Shown: positions 55,515-64,000 of the stretch, one piece after another
How positions within the stretch are numbered: position 1 is the first letter of the stretch
How the letters are laid out: the number at the start of each line of letters is the position of its first letter
Assembly: GCA_018398815.1 (NCBI GenBank)
Contig: CM031595.1
Coordinates: 135,036,503 to 135,100,502, forward strand
Direction of reading: 5' to 3'
DNA length: 64,000 bases
Source: Conus ventricosus
Lineage: Eukaryota > Mollusca > Gastropoda > Neogastropoda > Conidae
Translations under genes and position numbers: made by a program
The notes under the pieces: model-generated
What the model was told of the DNA's origin: nothing
The model's input: the letters and a program-made list of their open reading frames with translations, nothing else
The model's database searches: none

Positions 55515-55845
55515 TCAGCAAAGTACTTTTGTAAGCAGACCATTGATCTGTCTATAAAAAAAAAAGAAAGCAAAGAAGTGATTGTCCTCTGTGTCAATTG
55601 GATGTTTTGAGGCAATAAAAGATGGTCTATCAGCTGAAGGTTCCCGCAGTCCGATTCAGATCTGAAAATATTTCAGTGTGACTTCATAATAGATGTTATA
55701 GACAGTAGCAAGTCCATGCCATGGACATAGATAATAAGGAAACGTGTACGACCTGAGCTCAATGAAATCAGTAATTCACAAACGGATTAAATATTAGTTC
55801 AAACATGATTTTTTTAAAAAAATCTCAAACTGTACCTTTTGCAGG
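55150..55845. other. Non-coding spacer with (CA)n
   Basis: (CA)n at 55483-55512. The segment 55772-55843 (CACAAACGGATTAA ... CCTTTTGCAGG) has a diverged partner at 56828-56878 (CACAAACGGATTAA ... CCTTTCCAGG), so the RTE fragment lies between two related sequences. No gene seen. Confidence 0.5.
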
Positions 55846-56822
55846 TCAGTAATCCACAACAGCCAGCAGGGCCAGTTCTTCCCGACCACAGTAGGAGTCA
55901 GACAAGGGTGCCTACTATCTCCAGTACTTTTTAACATCTTTCTGGAGAGAATCATGCCAGAGACCCTCGAAGACCATCACACCTCCATCAGCATTGGCGG
56001 CAGGCCGGTCTGCAGCCTCCGTTTCGCAGACGATATCGACCTCATGGGGGGCAGCAACACCGAGCCCCAGGATCTTACAAACAGACTTGTCACAAGGGCA
56101 AGTGCCTACGCCATGGGGGTTAGCACAGAGAAGTCAAAGGTTACCGTTAAGGTCAACAGCACGACTAACTGTAGTGCCAACATAACCATGAATGGTGAGC
56201 TCCTGGAGGAAGTGACCAGCTTCAAGTACTTGGGAGCAACCCTGTCCAAAGATGGCACCTGAACAGCAGAAATACGAATCAGGATCAACTCCGCATCAGC
56301 AGCGATGGCCAGACTAAACAGGGTGTGGAAGAGCGACATCGAATTCCACACAAAATTCCGGCTCTACGTGTCACTAGTGGTCTCCATCCTGTTATTTGGT
56401 TGCGAGACATGGACACTGATGGCCGAAACAGAAAGAAGAATCCAGATGTTAGAGACCAAGTGCCTGAGGAAACTACTCCGCATCTCCTACAAGGAGCACA
56501 AGACCAATGATTATGTGCGGAACCTGGTCACCAACCTAGTTGGGCCCCACGAACCACTACTGGCAACCGTCAAACGACAGAAGATGGCATGGTTTGGCCA
56601 CATCATTCGTCACAAGACCCTCTCCAAAACCATCCTCCAAGTAAAGGGGGACGCAGACGAGGAAGGCAGAGAAAGAGCTGGTCCGAAAACGTAAAGGATT
56701 GGACCAAAATGACCATGCCGGATCTCCTTACAACAGCTACCAGCAGAAGAGCCTGGAGAGAAACGGCGGCTGCCTCATCACGTCCTCCCAACGAGCCCAG
56801 CGGTCAGGGAATGAGTGAGTGA
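55846..56822 (+). pseudogene. RTE-like LINE reverse transcriptase fragment
   Basis: Plus-strand frame: VIHNSQQGQFFPTTVGVRQG, CLLSPVLFNIFLERIM, then CSLRFADDIDLMGG (catalytic motif) and SFKYLGATLSKDGT. A TGA at 56260-56262 interrupts, and the frame continues with VSILLFGCETWTL, MLETKCLRKLLRI and MAWFGHIIRH. This is the 3' half of an RTE-type reverse transcriptase. The sequence ends in ATGAGTGAGTGAGTGA, an RTE-like short repeat tail. 5'-truncated. Confidence 0.8.
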
Positions 56823-57707
56823 GTGAATCCACAAACGGATTAATTGTTACCTCAAACCAAATTGTGTGCCTTTCCAGGTGCAACAGCGTTCCAAGAAATA
56901 CTCTTTCTTTCTTTCTTTCTTTGTTTTAAGCACCCATTGGCTTTCCCCATAGCCACGGACTGAAAGTAAAATGCATATTCTCACCAAGAGCGCACTGTAG
57001 GGGGGAAAAGTGATCAGAATGAATCAAATTCAAAAACGATAACAGTTACTGCACTGCCATCTTTTTTTTATATTTCAAGATCAACATGACCTATGTTTTA
57101 ACAATGCAAGGAGTGTATCATTGTAAAAACCCACAATTATTCATTTTGAATCATGGGTACATTTTGGGGAAAATAGTTCAGTCTCAGCCATGACTAGAAA
57201 TCAGCAAGTTGACATAATTATGTGATCGCAGTGTCAGAAGTTTCACAAGTACATTGTTAACCATCCATATACACTGAGCAACAAAGAACGTGCACATTTG
57301 CAATTGTGACTTCAATGACATAATCATGATCCATCTACATCAGTTGAATAACATAAACTTGTACTGATAACTGTGACCTTACCGAAAGTATATACATATG
57401 TGTAATGGTCTACAAACTGAGCAATGTTATCTGTTTAGTCATGCCTTGAGCAAAACATGCTTATTGAATACCGAGACCACGTACATAGTCGTTAAGACGA
57501 ATAAAGAAGTTGGTTTGTTTCTGGTCACTCTACCCCACATACTATAAAATTAGCCACTACCACAGGCATGAGACAACCAATGAGGAACCTCCCCCCCCCC
57601 CCCCCCCCCCAAAGTACCGTAACAGTTATACTTCCTCCTAACCACCAACATATATTAATCTAGAAATCACTATCACTTTTCTGATCTATCTTCAATTATC
57701 TCTAAGG
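56823..57707. other. AT-rich sequence without recognised genes
   Basis: It contains (TTTC)n at 56905-56922 and a C run at 57591-57610. No ORF with coding character. Confidence 0.5.
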
Positions 57708-58850
57708 TCTATAGATTTTCGGCATGTCTCGCTTCCAGTGCCAAATGTGTCTGCTGAATCTCCTGTCTCTCTCTCTCTCTTGCCTGTGTGTGTGTGTGTG
57801 TGTTCAACCTGCAGTTTTCAAGTTCAAGGTGGACTTTTTCTCGTTCTAACGACACTATTTCCTTTTCAGTTTGAATGTTCATCAGAGCTTTTTGCTGCTT
57901 ATCTTGCCACCATTTCTTTTTCCATTTGTATGTTCATCGGAGCTTTTTGCTGCTTATCTTGTTCTAACGCCACCATTTCTTTTTCAATTTGTATCTCCAT
58001 TAGAGCTTTTTGCTGTTTATCTCGTTGTAATGCCACGTCTATGGTCTATAGATTTTCGGCATGTCTCGCTTCCAGTGCCAAATGTGTCTGCTGAATCTTC
58101 TGCGTTTTTTGCTTGTTTGTTTGTTTTTGTTGTTGTTGTTGTTCAACCTGCAGTTTTTCAAGGTCACTGTGTTTTTGTTTTGTGTTTTTCTCGTTCTAAC
58201 GCCACTATTTCCTTATCATTTTAAATATTCATCAGAGCTTTTTGCTGCTTATCTTGCCACCAATTTTTTCCCATTTGTATGTCCATCAGACCTTATTGCT
58301 GCCTATCTCGTTCTAACGTCACCATTTCTTTCTCAGTTTTTATGTTTATAGGAGCTTTTTGCTGTTTATCTCGTTCTAACGTCACCATTTCTTTTTCAAT
58401 TTGTATGTTCATAAGAGCTTTTTGCTGCTTATCTCGTTCTAACGTCACCATATCTTTTTCAGTTTTTATGTTCATAAGAGCTTTTTGCTGTTTATCTCGT
58501 TCTAACGTCAACATTTCTTTTTCAGTTTGTGTCTTCATCACAGCTTTTTGCTGCTTATCTCGTTCCAACGTCACCATTTCTTTTTCAATTTGTGCCTTCA
58601 TCAGAGCTTTTTGCTGCTTATCTCGTTCCAACGTCACCATTTCTTTTTCAATTTGTGCCTTCATCACAGCTTTTTGCTGCTTATCTCGTTCGAACGTCAC
58701 CATCACAGCTTTGCGATGTTACTGTGGGCTTTTCTTTTAGCTTCATCTTCTCACTCACGTTTCATTTTTTCAATGTCACATGTCAATTCAGTGATGTCCA
58801 GCTTCACAACTTCAACATACGCTCTTTTCCTGTTTGACAGGTGACCGCCG
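57708..58850 (-). pseudogene. Coiled-coil protein exon with 21-residue repeats
   Basis: On the minus strand the frame 58706-58293 is six or seven tandem copies of a 63-bp unit encoding MVTLERDKQQKALMKAQIEK, a charged heptad-type sequence that should form a long coiled coil. Upstream codons (VKLDITELTCDIEKMKRE) are in the same style but hold a TGA near 58756. Downstream, a block of about 330 bp ending HLALEARHAENL is duplicated (57708-58030 and 58038-58270), with (GT)n and GTT-rich tracts in between. I do not recognise the protein. It could be a host structural protein exon or part of a mobile element. Confidence 0.5.
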
Positions 58851-59384
58851 CGTGGAAGAGACCCAGATGATGACCCGTAGCGTTGCACTTGCCTGCCTTT
58901 GTCTGGTCAGAAATGGCAAAGACGACTCACCTGCTCCTCTAGAAATGGGTATTTCTCTGCTGGGGTCAGCTTGAGTGCATGGAAATGGATGGGTGGGGTG
59001 GGGTAGAGTGTTGGTTTTCATGTGTAACCTGTCAGAATTCACAGGTTACTAAGGTTTTAGGCAATTTTAGTATGTTTAAAAAAAATAAAAAATAAAAACT
59101 TTCATTAGTGATTGTAATATTTTGAGGTAAAGACATCTACTGCTTTCCTCTAGTATTGTTGTTCTATATGTCTTGTTATTTAGCCGGTTTTAGTATTAAG
59201 ACACTTTTTATTTTTGCCTGTTTGGCCACTTCCTCTGATCACTTCCTGCAATCAAATGTGTTGAGTCAGACAGACAGGTTGGGGAAACGCTGTGTGTGGC
59301 TTGGTGGTGCTAATCCAGGTTAGTTACTCTAAGTATTAAAAGTATGCTTCTAAAAGATACCAATTGATTCTTTTCCTTTAGAAT
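58851..59384. other. Non-coding spacer
   Basis: No gene or repeat recognised. The left edge (about 58840-58860) reads GACAGGTGACCG and may be the edge of the coiled-coil exon. Confidence 0.4.
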
Positions 59385-59470
59385 TGCCGTATATTTTCTA
59401 TGCTGTCAGCTGGATGGCATTGATTTTTGGTGGATTTTCCTTATAAGAATTGCACTTGGCTTTAGCTGTT

Positions 59471-59687
59471 TGAGAGAGATTAACATTTTTCATCTGATTT
59501 AAGATTTTACAGCAGAAAGATTTTTAACAAAGTTTCTGGTGCGTTTGTAGACGATGTCATTTAACGAGATTTTTTTTTTTTTTTTTTTTTTACTGACTGG
59601 TGAGTTGATTTTAACGTGGTGACAGCCCTGATGTGGCCCTCTGCGGTCGGCTGGGCTATAAGCAACATTATCTTATCTTATCTTATC
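59471..59687 (+). mobile_element. 5'-truncated I/Nimb LINE 3' end inserted in the LTR
   Basis: It begins TGAGAGAGATTAACATTTTT, carries the T run and GACAGCCCTGATGTGGCCCT, and ends in TTATC repeats. CTTTAGCTGTT flanks it at 59460-59470 and 59687-59697 (the shared C makes the exact edge uncertain by one base). The other LTR is uninterrupted here. Confidence 0.9.
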
Positions 59688-59953
59688 TTTAGCTGTTATA
59701 CTTTCAGTTGTTAGAATTTTAGGCCCGCATGTTGAATTAAGTTTAAACCTAGCTAAATTATTTGAAGGTGAGTTCAGGTTATTTATTATTCACTGTTGCT
59801 TTAGAATGTGGTTCACACCACATTGTTTCAGAAATATTTTTGAGATTGTGTTTTAGACCACATGGTCGTAAATAAATCTCATTTTCCTTTGTTCTTGCAG
59901 TAAAATAGTGTTTGTCACATCACATGGTTTTAGTAGAGGAAATGTCTACATCT

Positions 59954-60178
59954 CATGGTTCTTTGTGTATTAATCATGGTACATGTGTTAGGTTGGTACA
60001 TGGTTCTTTGTGTTTTAATCAGGGCACATGTGTTAAGTTGGTACATGGTTCTTTATGTTTTAATCATGGTGCATGTGTTAAGTTTGGTACATGGTTCTTT
60101 GTGTTTTAATCATGGTACATGTGTTATGTTTGGTACATGGTTCTTTGTGTTTTAATCATGGTACATGTGTTATGTTTG
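59954..60178. repeat. 46-bp tandem repeat in the LTR, five copies
   Basis: CATGGTTCTTTGTGTTTTAA at spacings of 45-46 bp. The minus-strand LTR has three. Confidence 0.88.
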
Positions 60179-60965
60179 GAGAAGTTTTCCTTGAATTTCA
60201 GAGGATGTTTATTTTTGCTTTCTCAGTTGAAAAGAAGAAATACTTGCTTTCAAGGATGACTGTTATCCTTAAAATTATTTTATTAGTGTCAACTTAGAGA
60301 CTCATTTTAATCAAAATGGCTATGGTAGTTTGAAATTGGTTTTTGGGGACATCTTTGGAAACCTGGGAAAGGAATGATTGATCTGGCTTGCTGCCTAGTG
60401 GTTCAGTTGGATGACTGATAAAGGATGTAAGCAGATTTGCCGCCATGGTCAGGTGGCCAATTGATAGCGAAGAGCTGTCAGTATATTGGTATGCAACTCA
60501 CTGTATTCATTTTAACACTGGATCAGATCAAAGTGTGTTTGGCATTACCATAACCAGGGTCAAGTGGATTTGAACTTGATAAGATCACTACTACTTTGTT
60601 AGTGATGCATTGTCCCTCATTGTGTGTTTCCTAGTTGAGATGTTTGCTGAAGGTCTTTGATGGCTTTTGGTTTGGCCATTGTTATTATTTGTGTTTTCAC
60701 ACACAGTCCCGTGCAGATCTTTATGTTTTGTATTCTTTTGCAGTGCCCCTTTTGAGTTGCCCACTCCTTTCTCCTTCTCTCTGTCACAACCCTCAAGTTC
60801 TTTTGTCATTTATCACCTTAAAATTGAATCAGCCCATCTCTTAGGTTAATATTGTTGTTTGGATTTTTGTCTATTTAAATTGTTAATAAAAGTTGGAGTA
60901 TAATCATACAGTCAGAGTTTGGGTTATTTGTGGTCTGGGTCTGTGCGTTTAGGAACCTGGGTTAC

Positions 60966-61329
60966 ACATGTACCAAATGAGCAACACTAATCTTTTGTTT
61001 TTAAATGACATCAGGTTTAATGTCTGCCTGCATCGGGACTGGCTTCAAAGTTTGGTTGCTTGTCCAGTTTTTGTTGTTGTTGTTTCTCTTCTGTTCCCAG
61101 ATAATCGCATTTCGTGACGTTCACGTGCAAAGAATATAAAGATGAATTATGATACTGTGTAGATATTCTTATTTCTTCGTTTTTATTTAGTCAGTACTGC
61201 ACATACAAACGTTTAGTTTTGCTTTCTTGTTACTGCTCACCCTCTGAATTAAAAAACCGAGCATCAAAATTTCAAATCAATCTTAACGACCCTCAGATTT
61301 GTTGTCAGTTTGGAATACTGTAACTTTAG
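60966..61329. other. Non-coding spacer
   Basis: Nothing recognised. Confidence 0.4.
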
Positions 61330-61525
61330 ATAACGGCTGGGTGAAGGCTTCCCTCCCTCCCCATTCCCCTGTCTTCCTTCCGTCTCCCACCATTATAACG
61401 GCTGGGTGAAGGCTTCCCTCCCTCCCCATTCCCCTCAGTCTTCCTTTCGTCTCCTACCATTATAACGGCTGGGTGAAGGCTTCCCTCCCTCCCCATTCCC
61501 CTCAGTCTTCCTTCCCTCTCCCACC
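61330..61525. repeat. 65-bp tandem repeat, three copies
   Basis: ATAACGGCTGGGTGAAGGCT begins at 61330, 61395 and 61462. The copies are nearly identical and pyrimidine-rich in their second half. Confidence 0.92.
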
Positions 61526-61552
61526 AACCCTAGCCATTCCTTATCTCATTTG

Positions 61553-61592
61553 TGTGTGTGTGTGTGTGTGTGCGCGTGCGTGCGTGCGTGTG
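61553..61592. repeat. (GT)n/(GCGT)n microsatellite
   Basis: GT repeats passing into GCGTGCGT. The stretch 61593-62058 has no recognised feature apart from a T run at 61658-61672. Confidence 0.9.
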
Positions 61593-62058
61593 TGCTTATT
61601 TGTCAAACATTAAGGCTAAGAATAACGTATCACTGTACAAACTACCGTGTACTGTATTTTTTTTTTTTTTTTAAAGCATCATGTCAGTTACTGTTGTAGC
61701 GACTTAGAAAATGTGGCAAGGGGAAAAGTTTGGGCAATTTTGAATGCATTCTTTTCATCGTTTTACGCTAGCGTGTAATCAAAATTATTGTATTGACATG
61801 CAGTACTTGCAAACTGACATCTTTTCCTGGATAGCTGTATGATTTTGTTTCCGTTTGCTTTTTCCTGGTGATATTTTTCATGTGCATAACACACTACATA
61901 GAATGAGATGCAAGTCTTTTCTGGTTGTTAGTTGTAGCAGAGAAAGTGAAAAGCAAGGATGTTTATTCTGCCGCTGCGTGAGGCAGTGTTGCGATAGGCG
62001 GTTTGTGATGGCACCACCTCCCCGTTCCAGGCGAAGAGTTTTCCCTGTTTGAGAAAGA

Positions 62059-62137
62059 TGGTGAATAGTAAAGACAGTGCATGGTGTGCAGCTCCAAACT
62101 GCAACCATTCTCGTAAAAAAAAAAAAAAAGAGAGATG
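62059..62137 (+). other. Possible THAP-domain N-terminal fragment
   Basis: ATG at 62059 opens MVNSKDSAWCAAPNCNHS, which fits the start of a THAP zinc finger (Cys-x3-Cys after a short leader). It is cut by an A run and a stop within ten codons. THAP domains are DNA-binding modules of P-element-type transposases and host factors. Very short, so weak. Confidence 0.3.
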
Positions 62138-62984
62138 AAATAATAGTATAACCGACTGTCTGGTAACTTCTTTTGAACAATATTTTTAAAATGACGTGTT
62201 TCGATTTCTGCTGTGTGGTCACTTTTCAGATCTTAAAGCTATTTGTCTTACGTTGTATGTTCACCATACGTTTATTGTAACTCTGTTTGTATTGTTTATC
62301 TTTGTTAAGTATTCTTTTAAACATACAATGCTAACGTCATGATGTCGGCAAAGACCTTGGGATGCATGCATGCAGGTCGAGTGATGTGAGTGCAGTGCGA
62401 GGTCATTTTGTTTTAGAGACTTGGTCATCGATTTCTTCATGTATCTTCTCCTGTTCCGTGTGCCGTGTGTCTTAACTGTTGCAACTGGTATCAATTTCTC
62501 GTTTTCGAGATAATAAAGTGATTTTGACTTTGACTTGACTTGTGTGGTCAGTTTTGATAATGGCTCCATTTTAAAGTGTGTTTGAAACTATTGAAAGTTA
62601 TCAAAAATGGAGGTCATTGATAAAATGAGCGCCAATAATCCCTGATTCTGATGTTGCTATAGTGGTCCCCAAAGATGGTATTTTCAAAATTCAATTAAAC
62701 ATTATTGTTGTCAATTTGTCGCTGTAGCTTTCTGTGTTTTTCTGTTGCAGGCTAATTAACGTCATCAATAACGCAGACAGTGTCTCTTTACCCTTTCTTT
62801 TTACTATGTGCATCTTATTCGCGGTTTTACCGACTGGCTGGAAGGTGGTGAGCACATTCCACCTCCCATCCCCCGCCTCGCGGAGCGGAAGGGCTAGCTT
62901 CAACAGCCATTAGTACTAAGTAGGAAAATATAGCTGGGCTTGGCGGAGTGAACGTTCTCCCCTTTCACTTTCTCTGGTTGTAAC
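62138..62984. other. Non-coding spacer with an AATAAAG near 62512
   Basis: GATAATAAAGTGATTTTGAC followed by TTTGACTTGACTTG looks like the 3' end of a transcript or SINE on the plus strand. No ORF supports it. Confidence 0.35.
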
Positions 62985-63160
62985 CTTGAAGACAGCAGGA
63001 GACTGGAGATGGAAGTGTGCATGTGGTGTTCCCCAGGGCTCTCTGTTGGGTCCTGTGTTGTTCATACTTTTTTCTCTCAGCCTGTATCTGGAATACTTTC
63101 AACATACTGTTTTGACTCTCATTACTCAAGGGCATGCAGATGACACCAAGTTGTCGCAAA
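62985..63160 (+). pseudogene. LINE reverse transcriptase fragment
   Basis: About 60 codons: CGVPQGSLLGPVLFILFSLS and then HADDTKLSQKC, the palm motifs of a CR1/Jockey-type reverse transcriptase (PQGS and A-DD). Truncated on both sides. A different family from the Nimb-type copies. Confidence 0.65.
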
Positions 63161-63189
63161 AATGCACAGAAGTGGAGTGACTGTCAAGG

Positions 63190-63950
63190 ACCCGTTTCCT
63201 TGCTTCGAAAAATGAAATTTTGCTTCCAGTTTTAACTTCTGAACGTTCCCTTCCTGTATCCAAACTGGGCAGTTGCATGAAGAGGAGGAGTGATTGCCAT
63301 CACAGTTTGCACGATGGGCCAGATCTTTACATGACCCATTATGGGATGCTTTGCAGCAAACACCACACACCTCCCCAGAAAAGTGATCTCTAACGTGTCC
63401 AAATTTCTAGCACTTAAAACACAGTGCAGGAGATGGAATGTAGAGTTGAATGCGGCCATTTAGATATCCCACTTTGATGACTTGTGGGTAGTGAAGGAAT
63501 ACAAAACATCAGAAAGAGGATGTTTTTTTTTATATAGAAGCCGTTTTTGTTGTGTTCATATTTCGTCTGTCTTACACGCCCACCATGGAGTCCAACTTGA
63601 CACCTTCCAGGCTTTGGGAGAAATGAATGACAACCCTATCCCCCGATCATGCTCAGCTCCCGTAGACGAGCTGAGCACTGCATGGGTCACCTTGGAACTG
63701 TGTTAAGAACTGCCTGTCTTGACCCAGCCCTATGCAGAGGTAACTGAATCAGTGATTGAAACACCTGGACCAGTGTGTACCTCCTGTCTAGAAGAGGTCT
63801 GATCCAAAGAGATGTTGAGAGCACCTAACCTTCTCAATAATCGAGATCTCATTCTCCATTATCACAGATCGCATCATACAGCAAGCATGGTGTATCTTAG
63901 GAAGATCACAGAGAAAAGAATGTGGAAAAGAAGGCTTGAAGGGGAGATGA
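63190..63950 (-). mobile_element. I/Nimb-type LINE fragment, minus strand
   Basis: ORF1 knuckle region at about 63190-63480 (CGVCCKASHNGSC; the first knuckle has a stop after its second cysteine) and 5' UTR at about 63570-63950, matching 54480-54973. Between them most of ORF1's N-terminus is deleted. The last 50 bp of the window are unrecognised. Confidence 0.7.
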
Positions 63951-64000
63951 AGACTTCAACTCTTACCACGATGTGCTTAGGCCAGTCAGCAACTTTGTTA

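Larger units (their letters stand above)
59385..60965 (+). mobile_element. Second LTR, opposite orientation (solo or remnant)
   Basis: Inverted copy of 31938-33241 plus 52319-52422. It begins TGCCGTATATTTTC and ends GGAACCTGGGTTACA. No primer-binding site follows TTACA and no polypurine tract precedes it, so this is a solo LTR or a broken end. No 5-bp flanking duplication is visible (AGAAT left, CATGT right). It contains a LINE insertion (59471-59687) and five copies of the 46-bp repeat. Confidence 0.8.

Noticed and set aside
59912..60297. Short protein with MVHVLxxVHGSLCFNHG repeats
   Set aside because: It is a translation of the 46-bp LTR repeat. Copy number differs between LTRs and no start or stop is conserved.
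31938..60965. A single LTR retrotransposon spanning both LTRs
   Set aside because: The two LTRs are in opposite orientation, and the second has no primer-binding site or polypurine tract beside it.
62261..62569. Minus-strand 102-codon frame near 62.4 kb
   Set aside because: No recognisable motif, and it crosses sequence that looks like a transcript end on the other strand.

Overview
The window is eukaryotic, gene-poor and built almost entirely from mobile elements and tandem repeats. It probably comes from a mollusc, most likely a gastropod. The reasons are indirect: intron-like splice signals, long (CA)n/(GA)n microsatellites, and I/Nimb-type LINEs (endonuclease, reverse transcriptase, RNase H, CCHC fingers, TTATC-type 3' tail), a group first described in gastropods. 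No clearly intact single-copy host gene is visible. Candidates for host coding sequence are an ankyrin-repeat exon near 23 kb, a coiled-coil exon near 58 kb and a THAP-like fragment at 62.06 kb.

Layout. 1-1429: flank with minisatellite and (CT)n. 1430-20688: tandem array of about eight 1.63-kb units on one register. A 4.9-kb hAT-type transposon (2823-7732, minus-strand transposase in two exons) interrupts it, as does a 1.4-kb DNA transposon (14584-15981). 20689-24610: broken end of the array, with a second copy of the 1.4-kb transposon (21162-22560), an ankyrin-type exon and a partial unit. 25.0-31.9 kb: minus-strand retroelement debris, namely a Ty3/gypsy-type protease fragment, two copies of a DIRS-type Gag, an SGNH-hydrolase-like ORF, a long minisatellite, and a Ty3/gypsy-type Gag with a tRNA-Pro primer-binding site.

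31938-52422 is a stack of insertions. A minus-strand LTR is split by a head-to-tail array of a restriction-like-endonuclease (R2/NeSL-type) LINE, 33242-52318. One unit of that array is split by a 5'-truncated Nimb-type LINE flanked by a 59-bp direct repeat, and that LINE is split by a full-length LINE of the same family flanked by a 13-bp target duplication. 52423-54973 is an older minus-strand copy of the same LINE family, next to a Harbinger-like nuclease fragment. 55.8-56.8 kb holds an RTE-like reverse transcriptase fragment and 57.7-58.85 kb a coiled-coil exon with 21-residue repeats. 59385-60965 is a second LTR in the opposite orientation, carrying its own small LINE insertion. The last 3 kb hold short tandem repeats and two more LINE fragments.

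Reading frames in otherwise very similar copies are broken mainly by single-base indels, often in homopolymers, so part of the damage may be assembly error. The most unusual structures are the R2-like LINE array with tRNA-like sequence in every unit, the 1.63-kb satellite whose units each hold two LINE 3' tails, and the 26.9-28.6 kb minisatellite whose short inverted repeat shows paired base changes.
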